Positions 15,282 through 24,577 of a stretch of DNA of 32,697 nt are shown piece by piece. The DNA comes from an uncultured Oscillospiraceae bacterium (lineage in GTDB: Bacteria; Bacillota; Clostridia; Oscillospirales; Oscillospiraceae). Below the pieces are notes generated by a model that worked only from the letters and a program-made list of their open reading frames with translations, had not been told where the DNA came from and ran no database searches. Every line of letters starts with the position of its first letter. Within the stretch, counting starts at the first letter, position 1. The stretch is from assembly GCA_947629975.1 (NCBI GenBank), contig CANRFU010000017.1:1-32697 (forward strand), written 5' to 3'. Both the position numbers and the translations under genes were made by a program.

Positions 15282-15496
15282 CACCCGGGCAAGTTTATGC
15301 GCGCGTTGGACGAGTTATGATGGCGGAATTTTTCTCCTTAGATTTTTCACAGTGAATTTAATATAGACCTCTTTTTCGGGAAACGCAAGAGTTTTGAGCA
15401 AATTTCTTGAAATTTTTTCGTTATGTTCAGTTGTTATGTAATTTGAATTATGTTAACAAACGAAACGAAAATGCGCCGACCACAATATGCTGTGGC
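15282..15496. promoter_or_regulatory. A+T-rich upstream region of spoIIM-xerD
   Basis: This gap is much A+T richer than its surroundings and holds no gene. It has an 11-base palindrome TTCACAGTGAA (15346-15356) and three TTATGT hexamers starting at 15421, 15434 and 15448, spaced 13-14 bases. It must contain the spoIIM promoter, but I cannot identify a convincing -35/-10 pair. Confidence 0.35.
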
Positions 15497-15537
15497 AAAA
15501 GGGCCGGCGGCTTCAAAATGTTGAAACCGCCGGCCCT
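15497..15537 (-). terminator. Terminator after scfB
   Basis: A 10-bp GC stem (15501-15510 with 15527-15536) continues into an inner TTCAA / TTGAA stem and is followed by T4 on the minus strand, 30 bases past the scfB stop. Confidence 0.88.
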
Positions 15538-15567
15538 GAGGTATGAATTCCTTAAGTTGTCAAGGTA

Positions 15568-16944
15568 TTAGCCCTCACGGGGCGCCATTCCCGCTTTGAT
15601 CGCCTGCATGGCGATGGCGCATTCCAGCCGCTTTTTCTGCATTTCGCAGCCGAAGCGGTTTGGTTTTTTTATGTCGCCGTTGACAAGGAGGTTGGATGCG
15701 GAGCAGCCTCCGCTGCAGTAAAATCGGGCCCAGCACTCCCTGCAGTCGGGCCGGGTATAGACGTTGAGGGCGGCGAATTTCCGGGCCAGGTCCAGATCAA
15801 AGGAGCCGTTGTACAGGCTGCCCAGCCTGTATTCCACGTTGCCAACGAACTGGTGGCAGGGGTAGATGTCCCCGTCGGGGGTTATGGCCACGTACTCGCA
15901 CCCGGCGCCGCAGCCCCGCAGCCGCTTGATGACGCAGGGGCCCTGGGACAGGTCCACATTGAAGTGGAAGAAGTTGACGTCGGGCCGCTTCAGCAGCTCC
16001 CCCGCCAGCTTTTCGTATTCTGACAGGATGCCGGGCAGGTCCTCCTCTTTGAAGGACCACTCGTCCTCCGGCGCGCCCACCACCGGCTCCACCGAGATGC
16101 TGTGGAACCCCAGATCGGCCATATGGGTCACGTCGGCGGAGAAATCGGGGTTGTGCCGGGTGAAGGTGCCCCGCAGGTAGTAATCCTTCCCCTCCCCTTC
16201 CCGCTGTTCGGCCAGCTTTTTGAACTTCGGGAGGATCACGTCGTAGCTGCCCTTGCCGTTGACGGTGGGGCGCATGGCGTCGTTGATCTCCTTCCGGCCA
16301 TCCAGGGAGAGCACCGCGTTGGACATCACCTCGTTGATGTAGGCGATATTCTCGTCGTCCAGCAGTACGCCGTTGGTGGTGATGGTGAAGCGGAAGTGTT
16401 TGTTGTGCTTCTCCTCCAGGGAGCGGGCGTAGTCCACTGTGGCCCTGACGGTGTCCATGGCCATCAGCGGTTCGCCGCCGAAGAAGTCCACCTCGATGTT
16501 CCGCCGCGCCCCCGAGCGCTGGATTACGAAGTCGATGGCCTTTTTCGCCGTCTCCGCGTCCATGGTCATCCGCTTGCCGGTGCCGAAGTCGCCGGTGGAG
16601 GCGAAGCAGTATTTACACCGCAGGTTGCAGTCGTGGGAGACGTGGAGGCACAGGGCCTTGATGGGCGCGTCCCGCTGCATGAGCACCGCCGCCTGGGGGT
16701 CCAGATAGTTGTCGTCCGTGAAGAGCAGGCCGGCGTCCTGAAGCTCCTTCAGCTCCGCCCAGGCGCCGTCGATGACTGCCCGGTCGTGGGGCAGCGCGGC
16801 GTACAGCTCCTCAGGGCACTGATCGCCCATGGGGCCGTCCAGGCGGGAGAGCACGTCGTAGGCGGTCTCGTCCAGCACATGGACGGCGCCGCTGTTCACA
16901 TCCACCGCGATGGGGACGTTGAGACATTTGAATGTGTGTACCAT
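15568..16944 (-). CDS. scfB: Radical SAM SCIFF peptide maturase (thioether-forming)
   Basis: This 458-aa enzyme uses a SAM-cleaving [4Fe-4S] cluster bound by CNLRCKYC (Cys106, Cys110, Cys113) to install a thioether bridge in the SCIFF precursor. An N-terminal domain of about 95 residues precedes the barrel and probably includes the peptide-recognition (RRE-like) fold. The barrel has the GGEPL motif (FFGGEPLMAMDTV). The C-terminal SPASM/twitch region binds auxiliary clusters, with cysteines in GCGAGCEY, YPCHQF, CRECW, FYCSGGC and FGCEMQ. GGGAGGAT precedes the ATG. It lies 69 bases after scfA and past a terminator hairpin. The pair is a hallmark of Clostridia; the mature product's role is still uncertain. 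Confidence 0.95.
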   Translation of the reverse strand: MVHTFKCLNVPIAVDVNSGAVHVLDETAYDVLSRLDGPMGDQCPEELYAALPHDRAVIDGAWAELKELQDAGLLFTDDNYLDPQAAVLMQRDAPIKALCLHVSHDCNLRCKYCFASTGDFGTGKRMTMDAETAKKAIDFVIQRSGARRNIEVDFFGGEPLMAMDTVRATVDYARSLEEKHNKHFRFTITTNGVLLDDENIAYINEVMSNAVLSLDGRKEINDAMRPTVNGKGSYDVILPKFKKLAEQREGEGKDYYLRGTFTRHNPDFSADVTHMADLGFHSISVEPVVGAPEDEWSFKEEDLPGILSEYEKLAGELLKRPDVNFFHFNVDLSQGPCVIKRLRGCGAGCEYVAITPDGDIYPCHQFVGNVEYRLGSLYNGSFDLDLARKFAALNVYTRPDCRECWARFYCSGGCSASNLLVNGDIKKPNRFGCEMQKKRLECAIAMQAIKAGMAPREG

Positions 16945-16972
16945 TCGGGCATCCTCCCTGTTGGAAACATGG

Positions 16973-16999
16973 AAAAAGGGTGGGCAGTAAGCCCACCCT
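16973..16999 (-). terminator. Terminator/attenuator between scfA and scfB
   Basis: On the minus strand a perfect 8-bp stem GGGTGGGC / GCCCACCC with a five-base loop is followed by T5. It lies 15 bases after the scfA stop and about 30 before the scfB ATG, with no second promoter evident in between, so partial read-through would yield much more peptide than enzyme. Confidence 0.85.
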
Positions 17000-17013
17000 C
17001 TCTGTCCTGTCGA

Positions 17014-17166
17014 TTACTTCTGGCGCTCTTTGTTCTCGCACTTCTGGTTGCCCACAGTGCAGGAGGTCTTGCAGGCGGACTGGCAGGAAGTCTGGCACTC
17101 GCCGCAGCCGCCGTGAGCCGCGCTCTGCTTCAGAGTGGCGCCGTTGAGAGTCTGGATATGAGTCAT
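17014..17166 (-). CDS. scfA: SCIFF ribosomal peptide precursor (six cysteines in forty-five)
   Basis: A 50-residue peptide starting MTHIQTLNGA and ending in a charged tail. Six cysteines (21, 24, 28, 32, 36, 43) fall in the near-invariant core CGECQTSCQSACKTSCTVGN that defines SCIFF. The maturase scfB follows. In the characterised Clostridium thermocellum homologue one Cys-Thr thioether was reported; from memory the matching pair here would be Cys32-Thr37. An excellent GGAGGAGAT ribosome site and a strong promoter suggest high expression. Confidence 0.95.
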   Translation of the reverse strand: MTHIQTLNGATLKQSAAHGGCGECQTSCQSACKTSCTVGNQKCENKERQK

Positions 17167-17198
17167 GGGGATCTCCTCCGTTTCGGTTGGTTTTTCGT

Positions 17199-17227
17199 AT
17201 TATAACACAGGGCCCCGAAAAATTCAA
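17199..17227 (-). promoter_or_regulatory. Strong promoter of scfA-scfB
   Basis: On the minus strand TTGAAT (17227-17222), a 17-base spacer ending in TGT (extended -10) and a perfect TATAAT (17204-17199) lie about 33 bases before the scfA ATG. Confidence 0.85.
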
Positions 17228-17297
17228 TACCGTACACCTCATTTTTTGCGGTTTTTCTGAAATGTCAAACGCTGTCGCCGCCGGAAGAGACGATGTC

Positions 17298-17343
17298 ACT
17301 CCTCCCGCCCGCGGCATATGCTGGACTGACAGGAAACCTGTCA
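17298..17343 (+). promoter_or_regulatory. Candidate sporulation promoter and inverted repeat upstream of cotJ
   Basis: CATATGCT (17315-17322) fits the CATAnnnT -10 of SigE/SigK-type promoters, with AC at 17298-17299 fifteen bases upstream. Directly after it is a perfect inverted repeat TGACAGG-AAA-CCTGTCA (17327-17343), ending 25 bases before the TTG start, which could be a regulator site or a leader hairpin. Both are weak, pattern-based calls. Confidence 0.3.
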
Positions 17344-17367
17344 ATCCAACCAAGGAGGGGATTCCCC

Positions 17368-17829
17368 TTGTATTCCGACAACGGACCCACTTCCCGCCCC
17401 TGCCCCGACGCAAACGGCCTTATGCCGTCCTGTGCGCCGCTGGCGGTGCCATATGTGCCCTTCCAGCAGGAGGGGAGCCAGAAATATGACCAGACCGAGG
17501 CCCTGGCCAACGGGACCCTGTTCCCCGGCCTGAACCTGCCGTTCCACGTAAAGGTCAAGGGCGGCGACCTGCCCAGGACCGCCTCCGCCGAACTCCAGGC
17601 CCTCCAGTTCGTCCTTGTGGAACTGGGCCTATACCTGGACACCCATCAGGACGATCAGGAGGCCTTTGAGCTGTTCCAGAAGTACGCGGCCCTGGCCGAG
17701 GAGGGCAAGCGCCGGTATGAGGCCATGTACGGCCCCCTGACCCAGAGGGCCGCCGCCATGGACGCCTCTTATCAGTGGCTGAACGACCCGTGGCCCTGGG
17801 AGTACGACCAGAAAGGAGCGGGCAAATAA
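17368..17829 (+). CDS. cotJB: Spore coat protein: CotJA-like and CotJB-like domains in one chain
   Basis: A 153-aa protein. Residues about 19-60 carry the CotJA pattern (LAVPYVPFQQ ... Y ... ALANGTLFPGLNLPF). Residues about 70-150 carry CotJB (ASAELQALQFVLVELGLYLDTHQDD ... AFELFQKYAALAEEGKRRYEAMYGPL ... WLNDPWPWEYD). In Bacillus and most Clostridia these are two genes, cotJA and cotJB. Here one frame runs through without a stop, and I see no ribosome site with an internal start at the join (around residue 65). TTG at 17368 is chosen because AAGGAGGGG lies seven bases upstream. The coding start is otherwise open to 17293. CotJ proteins assemble with CotJC in the spore coat. It overlaps cotJC by one base. 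Confidence 0.85.
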   Translation: MYSDNGPTSRPCPDANGLMPSCAPLAVPYVPFQQEGSQKYDQTEALANGTLFPGLNLPFHVKVKGGDLPRTASAELQALQFVLVELGLYLDTHQDDQEAFELFQKYAALAEEGKRRYEAMYGPLTQRAAAMDASYQWLNDPWPWEYDQKGAGK

Positions 17830-18428
17830 TGTTCATCTATGAGAAGAAGTTACAGTACCCGGTGAAAATCAAGAACACCAACCCCAAACTGGCCAACATC
17901 ATCATTAGTCAGTACGGCGGGCCTGACGGCGAACTGGGCGCCTCCCTGCGGTATCTGTCCCAGCGGTACGCCATGCCCTATCCCGAGCTGAAGGGCCTGC
18001 TCACCGACATCGGCACCGAGGAGCTGGGACACCTGGAGATGATCGGCGCCATCGTCCACCAGCTCACCCGGAACCTCACCGAGGATCAGATCAAGACCGC
18101 CGGGTTCGACGCCTATTTCGTGGACCACACCACCGGCGTCTACCCCACCGCCGCCTCCGGCTGGCCCTATTCCGCCGCCTCTATGCAGGTGAAAGGGGAC
18201 GTGATCGCCGACCTGGCTGAGGACATGGGAGCCGAGCAGAAGGCCAGGGTCACCTATGACAACATCCTCCGCCTGTCCGACGACCCGGACGTGAACGACG
18301 TGATCCGCTTCCTTCGGGAGCGTGAGGTGGTCCACTTCCAGCGCTTCGGCGAGGCCATGCGTCTGGCCAAGGACAAGATGGATCAGAAAAACGTCTACTA
18401 TATCAACCCGGTCTTCGACAAGAAGTAA
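17829..18428 (+). CDS. cotJC: Spore coat protein CotJC, manganese-catalase family
   Basis: A 199-aa four-helix-bundle protein of the Mn-catalase family, which in the spore coat may remove peroxide. Likely di-manganese ligands are visible at family spacing: Glu35 (GELGASL), Glu65 and His68 (EELGHLEM), Glu136 (GAEQKAR) and His169 (REREVVHFQRF). Family members outside the coat are longer, and CotJC at about 190-200 aa is normal. The ATG overlaps the stop of the preceding CotJA-CotJB gene (TAATG), and AAAGGAG lies upstream, so the pair is cotranscribed and probably translationally coupled. Confidence 0.93.
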   Translation: MFIYEKKLQYPVKIKNTNPKLANIIISQYGGPDGELGASLRYLSQRYAMPYPELKGLLTDIGTEELGHLEMIGAIVHQLTRNLTEDQIKTAGFDAYFVDHTTGVYPTAASGWPYSAASMQVKGDVIADLAEDMGAEQKARVTYDNILRLSDDPDVNDVIRFLREREVVHFQRFGEAMRLAKDKMDQKNVYYINPVFDKK

Positions 18429-18439
18429 ACGGGCAGAGA

Positions 18440-18468
18440 GAAGCCCCCGGCGACAGCCGGGGGCTTTC
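18440..18468. terminator. Terminator between cotJC and rubrerythrin gene
   Basis: A perfect 10-bp stem AGCCCCCGGC / GCCGGGGGCT with a four-base loop and T3 lies 13 bases past the cotJC stop and between convergent genes. Confidence 0.8.
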
Positions 18469-18479
18469 GATGTATCCAA

Positions 18480-19019
18480 TCAGTAATTCTCCGCGTGGAC
18501 CTCGAAATAGCTTTGAGGGTGATTGCAGGTGGGGCAGACCTCGGGGGCCTTCTCGCCCACCACGATGTGGCCGCAGTTGCGGCACTCCCACACCTTGACC
18601 TCGCTCTTGGCGAAGACCTCCTGGGCCTCCACATTGTGGAGCAGGGCGCGGTAGCGCTCCTCATGGTGCTTTTCGATGGCGGCAACCAGGCGGAACTTGG
18701 CAGCCAGCTCGGGGAAGCCCTCCTCCTCGGCGGTCTTGGCGAAGCCGGCGTACATATCGGTCCACTCGTAATTCTCGCCGCTGGCGGCCGCGGCCAGGTT
18801 CTGGGCGGTGTCCCCAATGCCCTCCAGCTCCTTGAACCACAGCTTGGCGTGCTCCTTCTCGTTGTCGGCGGTCTTCAGAAACAGGGCCGCGATCTGCTCA
18901 AAGCCCTCCTTCTTGGCCTTGGAGGCGAAATAGGTGTACTTGTTGCGGGCCTGGGATTCGCCGGCGAAGGCGGCCTCCAGGTTCTTCTCGGTCTGGGTCC
19001 CGGCGTACTTGTTGGCCAT
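18480..19019 (-). CDS. rbr: Rubrerythrin
   Basis: Rubrerythrin reduces hydrogen peroxide in anaerobes. The 179-aa protein has the di-iron ferritin-like bundle with ligand motifs [11 protein letters not shown] (Glu21), NEKEHAKL (Glu54, His57) and IEKHHEERY (Glu115, His118). The C-terminal rubredoxin domain holds one iron through CRNCG (Cys146, Cys149) and CPTC (Cys162, Cys165). AAGGAGG precedes the ATG. It starts 27 bases after the PerR-type gene in the same direction with no terminator between, so the two form a peroxide-response operon. Confidence 0.95.
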   Translation of the reverse strand: MANKYAGTQTEKNLEAAFAGESQARNKYTYFASKAKKEGFEQIAALFLKTADNEKEHAKLWFKELEGIGDTAQNLAAAASGENYEWTDMYAGFAKTAEEEGFPELAAKFRLVAAIEKHHEERYRALLHNVEAQEVFAKSEVKVWECRNCGHIVVGEKAPEVCPTCNHPQSYFEVHAENY

Positions 19020-19046
19020 GAGATGATCCTCCTTATTGAATGAAAT

Positions 19047-19448
19047 TTATGATTCGAACTGCTCCGCCCTTTTCCGGCAGGCGGGGCAAAGTCCTTCAAA
19101 GATGGTCTGGTGGCCGCGGATCTCGAACCCGGTCTCCTCCGCCACTTGGTGGTCAAAGTCGGGCCGGTAGGGCATGGGCGCGTCGAACACCCGGCCGCAG
19201 CCCAGGCAGTACATGTGGTAATGGGGCTCCGAACGCAAATCGTACCGGTCCGCAGCCGGAGCCTTCACATGGGTGATCTCGCCGCACTCCGCCAGGATGT
19301 TCAGGTTTCGGTACACCGTGCCCCGGCTGATCCGTCCGTCTCTCTGCCGCGCATCCAGATAGATCTCGTCCGCGCTGGGGTGATCCATCCGGGCGCGCAC
19401 CGCCTCTAATACGAGCTGCCGCTGACGGGTGTTCCGGGTCTGCCCCAT
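19047..19448 (-). CDS. perR: Fur-family regulator, PerR type
   Basis: A 133-aa Fur-family repressor. The winged helix (RQRQLVLEAV ... HPSADEIY ... RISRGTVYRNLNILAECGEI) is followed by the dimer domain with a structural zinc site formed by CLGC (Cys81, Cys84) and CPAC (Cys121, Cys124). The regulatory-metal residues look like PerR: His23, Asp70, His76, His78 and Asp89, the last where Fur usually has Glu. The rubrerythrin gene downstream supports a peroxide-sensing role. ATG at 19448 is chosen because of GGAGGGAGG upstream and the family N-terminus; the frame continues open into ligA DNA. Zur or Fur cannot be wholly excluded. Confidence 0.85.
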   Translation of the reverse strand: MGQTRNTRQRQLVLEAVRARMDHPSADEIYLDARQRDGRISRGTVYRNLNILAECGEITHVKAPAADRYDLRSEPHYHMYCLGCGRVFDAPMPYRPDFDHQVAEETGFEIRGHQTIFEGLCPACRKRAEQFES

Positions 19449-19471
19449 TACCGCCGCCTCCCTCCTATCAA

Positions 19472-21591
<2,120 letters not shown>

Positions 21592-22260
21592 TCACGGCTG
21601 TCCCCGGTTCAGGTCCAGATAGGTGTCCGGGGTCTCCCCCACGATGACCGTCTCCGCCACGCACACCCCGCTGGAGACGGTGACCGGGAGGATCTCCCCC
21701 GGCAGGATCAGGTTCACCGCGGCGTTGATCCGCAGGTCGATCTGGTGATGGGTCTGGTTCACTCCGGCGGCGGTGAAGGAGTTGGCGTACTCCGCGGTGA
21801 CGCTGCCCACCGAGTACACCCGCACCCGTACCGACGGCCCCACGCCCGACAGCAGAAGCTGGCCGGTGAGGCTGCCCAAGGGCACCCCCAGGTCCTTGTC
21901 ATCCAGGCCCCGAATAGCCTCGATGACCGCCTCGGTCACCTGCCGGCGAAAACGGCTGGCCTCCGCCGTGTTGCCGTTGAGTGAGGTGACCCTTCCCTCT
22001 TCGTCGGTGGCCACCGAGACGAAGTCCCCGTAGTCCATGCCGCTTTCCGTCAGGCAGTCGTCCACGGCGGCGTTGATGGCCCGGGTCATCAGGTTGATGG
22101 CCTGGTCGGCGGCCACCGTCTCCAGGATGGGCCGGAGCTGGCCGTTGACAAAATGGATGACCAGCCCCGCCAGCAGCAGCGCCGCGGCGACGGGCAGCAG
22201 GACGGGCAGCGGGCCGTCATATCTGAGGCGCGCCAGACGGCGGCGCAGTTCCAAACGCAT
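21592..22260 (-). CDS. yunB: Sporulation protein YunB
   Basis: A 222-aa protein with a single N-terminal membrane anchor (about 18-38, PVLLPVAAALLLAGLVIHFV), then an extracytoplasmic domain matching YunB: AINAAVDDCL, DYGDFVSVATDEEGRVTSLN, GVPLGSLTG, GVGPSVRVRVYSVGSVTAEYANSFTAAGVNQTHHQI. In Bacillus YunB is made in the mother cell and is needed for full sporulation; its biochemical role is unclear. AGGGG precedes the ATG, and a 10-bp hairpin covers the start codon. Confidence 0.9.
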   Translation of the reverse strand: MRLELRRRLARLRYDGPLPVLLPVAAALLLAGLVIHFVNGQLRPILETVAADQAINLMTRAINAAVDDCLTESGMDYGDFVSVATDEEGRVTSLNGNTAEASRFRRQVTEAVIEAIRGLDDKDLGVPLGSLTGQLLLSGVGPSVRVRVYSVGSVTAEYANSFTAAGVNQTHHQIDLRINAAVNLILPGEILPVTVSSGVCVAETVIVGETPDTYLDLNRGQP

Positions 22261-22288
22261 ATCCTCACCCCTTTAAGCGAGGATATGC
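22257..22288 (-). promoter_or_regulatory. Hairpin enclosing the yunB start codon
   Basis: A perfect 10-bp inverted repeat GCATATCCTC / GAGGATATGC (22257-22266 with 22279-22288) encloses a 12-base loop. In the mRNA the 3' arm contains the yunB ATG and GAGG, while the loop exposes AAAGGGG. It could hold back yunB translation unless the hairpin is opened by ribosomes or another factor. No T-run follows, so it is not a terminator. Confidence 0.6.
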
Positions 22289-22303
22289 CCGGAAACGCTT
22301 GGC

Positions 22304-23566
22304 CTATTCGCCTTTCAGCAGCTCATCGGCGGCCAGCATGAGGCCCGCCTTGCCCGACTCATAGGTCAGCCCCCCCTGGAGGTAGACCGTATAGGGTTCC
22401 CGCATGGGGGCGTCGGCGGACAGCTCGATGGAGGCCCCCTGGATAAAGGCCCCGGCGGCCATGATGACCTGGCAGTCGTACCCCGGCATATTCCAAGGCT
22501 CCGGGGTCACATAGGAGTCCACCGGCGCGCCGGACTGGATGCCCTTGCAGAACCGGCGCACCCGCTCCGGGTCCTTCAGATGGATCATCTGGATGATGTC
22601 GTGGCGGACGGCGTCGGACCTCGGCTCAGTCTCAAAGCCCAGCAGCTCCATCAGCTTCGCGCCGAACACGGCGGTTTTCAGGGCCTGGGCGACGGTGTGG
22701 GGGGCCATGAACAGCCCCTGATACAGCAGCCGGTTGTTCCCCAGGGTAGAGCCGCACTCCCGGCCGATGCCGGGGCAGGTCAGCCGCATGGCGGCCCCCT
22801 CCACCAGGTCGTGCCGTCCGGCGATGTACGCCCCCGTGGGGGCCAGCCCGCCGCCGGGGTTCTTGATGAGGGAACCCACCACCAGGTCGGCCCCCACATG
22901 GGTGGGCTCCAATGCCTCCACGAACTCGCCGTAGCAGTTGTCCACCAGGATGGCGGCGTGAGGGTTCGCCTCCCGCACCACGGCGCACAGCTCGCCGATC
23001 TCCGCCACCGACAGGGACGCGCGGGTGGCGTACCCCTTGGAGCGCTGGATCAGCACCGCCTTCACCCTGGGGTCGGCCACGGCCACGGCCAGCCCCTCCT
23101 TGTCTGGGGCGTTGTTTTTCAGCTCCACCTGGCGGTACTCCACGCCGTAATCCTTCAAGGATCCGTGGCCCTTGTCCACCGCCCCCACCACCCCGAGAAG
23201 GGTGTCATAGGGCGCGCCCACGGCGGACACCAGCACGTCCCCCGCCTTCAGCGCCCCGAACAGAGCGCAGGCGATGGCGTGGGTGCCATTGACAAACTGG
23301 ATGCGCACCAGGGCGTCCTCCGTGCCGAACAGGTCGGCATAGATCTCATCCAGCCTGACCCGGCCCAGATCGTCATAGCCGTACCCGGTGGTGCCGGCGA
23401 AATAGCTCTCCGCCACCCGGTGCCTCTGGAAGGCGGCCAGCACCCGGTTGGTGTTCTCCCCGGCGATGGCGTCGATCCGGGCGAACTGCTCCGCAAGCTC
23501 CCCTTCTGCCCGGGCAGCCAGCGCCCTGATTTGTTCACTGATCTGTAAAGCCATATCGCTTAACAC
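22304..23566 (-). CDS. Methionine gamma-lyase-like PLP enzyme (aluminium-resistance family)
   Basis: A 420-aa fold-type I PLP protein of the PF06838 family, known from Bacillus as YnbB. The cofactor-binding lysine is in DLVVGSLIKNPGGG (Lys235). Conserved segments FAGTTGYGYDDLGR, FVNGTHAIACALFGAL, ILVDNCYGEFVE and GSTLGNNRLLYQG support the family. It probably cleaves a sulfur amino acid or related substrate, but the physiological reaction is not established. The GTG start at 23566 is preferred because GGAG lies five bases before it; ATG at 23554 is too far from any ribosome site. The start overlaps the stop of the upstream M42 gene by seven bases. Confidence 0.85.
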   Translation of the reverse strand: MLSDMALQISEQIRALAARAEGELAEQFARIDAIAGENTNRVLAAFQRHRVAESYFAGTTGYGYDDLGRVRLDEIYADLFGTEDALVRIQFVNGTHAIACALFGALKAGDVLVSAVGAPYDTLLGVVGAVDKGHGSLKDYGVEYRQVELKNNAPDKEGLAVAVADPRVKAVLIQRSKGYATRASLSVAEIGELCAVVREANPHAAILVDNCYGEFVEALEPTHVGADLVVGSLIKNPGGGLAPTGAYIAGRHDLVEGAAMRLTCPGIGRECGSTLGNNRLLYQGLFMAPHTVAQALKTAVFGAKLMELLGFETEPRSDAVRHDIIQMIHLKDPERVRRFCKGIQSGAPVDSYVTPEPWNMPGYDCQVIMAAGAFIQGASIELSADAPMREPYTVYLQGGLTYESGKAGLMLAADELLKGE

Positions 23567-24564
23567 TCTTTCTCCAACTTACTCTCCGCAAATGCCGCGA
23601 TCAGATCCGCGCAGGCCGTGATATCGCTCAGGGCCACCAGGGCGGCGGGCGTGTGGGCATACCGGCAGGGAATGCACACGCCGCCGGTATACACCCCGCT
23701 CCGGGTCACGTGGATGGGGCCGGCATCGGTGCCGCCGGCCTGGAGCACGTCCCACTGGGCGGGGATGCCGCGCTCCTCCGCCAAGGCCAGCAGCCTCTCC
23801 ACCATCCGGGGATGGCAGATCACCGTGCGGTCCATCACCTTGACCGCCGCGCCGCTGCCGCAGCGGCTGCTGGCCCGATGCCTGGCGCCCGGCTCATCGT
23901 CGGTCCCGGTCACGTCCACGGCGATGCCGTAGTCCGGATCCACGGTCCAGGCCGCCGTCTTGGCACCCCGGGCGCCCACCTCCTCCTGGGAGGTAAACAC
24001 GAAATAGAGATCGTTGTCCGTCTCCCCGATCCGCTCCATGGCCAGCAGCAGCGCCAGACAGCCCGCCCGGTCATCCAGACAGGGGGAGATGACCCGCCCG
24101 TCCGTCTGGACGGTGGGCGTGTCAAAGACCGCCGCGTCCCCCACGCTCACCAGTTTCTCCGCATCTTCCCCGGAGGATGCTCCCAGATCGATGAGCAGGT
24201 CGGCGGGCTTCAGCTTGTCCACGTCCGCCTCCACCTCCGCACAGATGATCCCGCGGACGCCATTTTTGAAGCGGACAGGAGTATACAGCACCTCGGCGGG
24301 GCGGATACTGCCCAAGGGCCCCGCGTGAACGATGCCATCCTCCCCGATGTGGGTGACGACCAGGCCGACGGAGTCCATATGGGCGGCGAACATCACCTTG
24401 GGGCCTGTCCCCTTTTTGCGGCAGAACAGATTGCCCATCACGTCCCGGCTGATCTCGTCCGCATATGGAGCGGCCAACTGTTCGATGACCCGGCTCACCT
24501 CCCCCTCGTCCCCGGCGGGGCCGAAGGCGGAGACCAGAGCGGTCAGTGTTTTCATCATATCCAT
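23560..24564 (-). CDS. M42-family metallo-aminopeptidase (third of three)
   Basis: A 334-aa member of the M42 glutamyl-aminopeptidase/endoglucanase-M-like family, cytoplasmic two-zinc enzymes that trim peptides and form tetrahedral dodecamers. Metal and catalytic motifs: AAHMDSVGLVV, CLDDRAGC, TSQEEVGARGA (Glu-Glu), DVTGTDDEPGA, and the late His in GPIHVTRSGV. The PDZ-like insertion lies between the first two motifs. ATG at 24564 is chosen because AGGAGG lies eight bases upstream; the longer frame is shadow sequence from the neighbour gene. It starts 13 bases after the second M42 gene. Confidence 0.9.
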   Translation of the reverse strand: MDMMKTLTALVSAFGPAGDEGEVSRVIEQLAAPYADEISRDVMGNLFCRKKGTGPKVMFAAHMDSVGLVVTHIGEDGIVHAGPLGSIRPAEVLYTPVRFKNGVRGIICAEVEADVDKLKPADLLIDLGASSGEDAEKLVSVGDAAVFDTPTVQTDGRVISPCLDDRAGCLALLLAMERIGETDNDLYFVFTSQEEVGARGAKTAAWTVDPDYGIAVDVTGTDDEPGARHRASSRCGSGAAVKVMDRTVICHPRMVERLLALAEERGIPAQWDVLQAGGTDAGPIHVTRSGVYTGGVCIPCRYAHTPAALVALSDITACADLIAAFAESKLEKEC

Positions 24565-24577
24565 TTCGTTATCCTCC

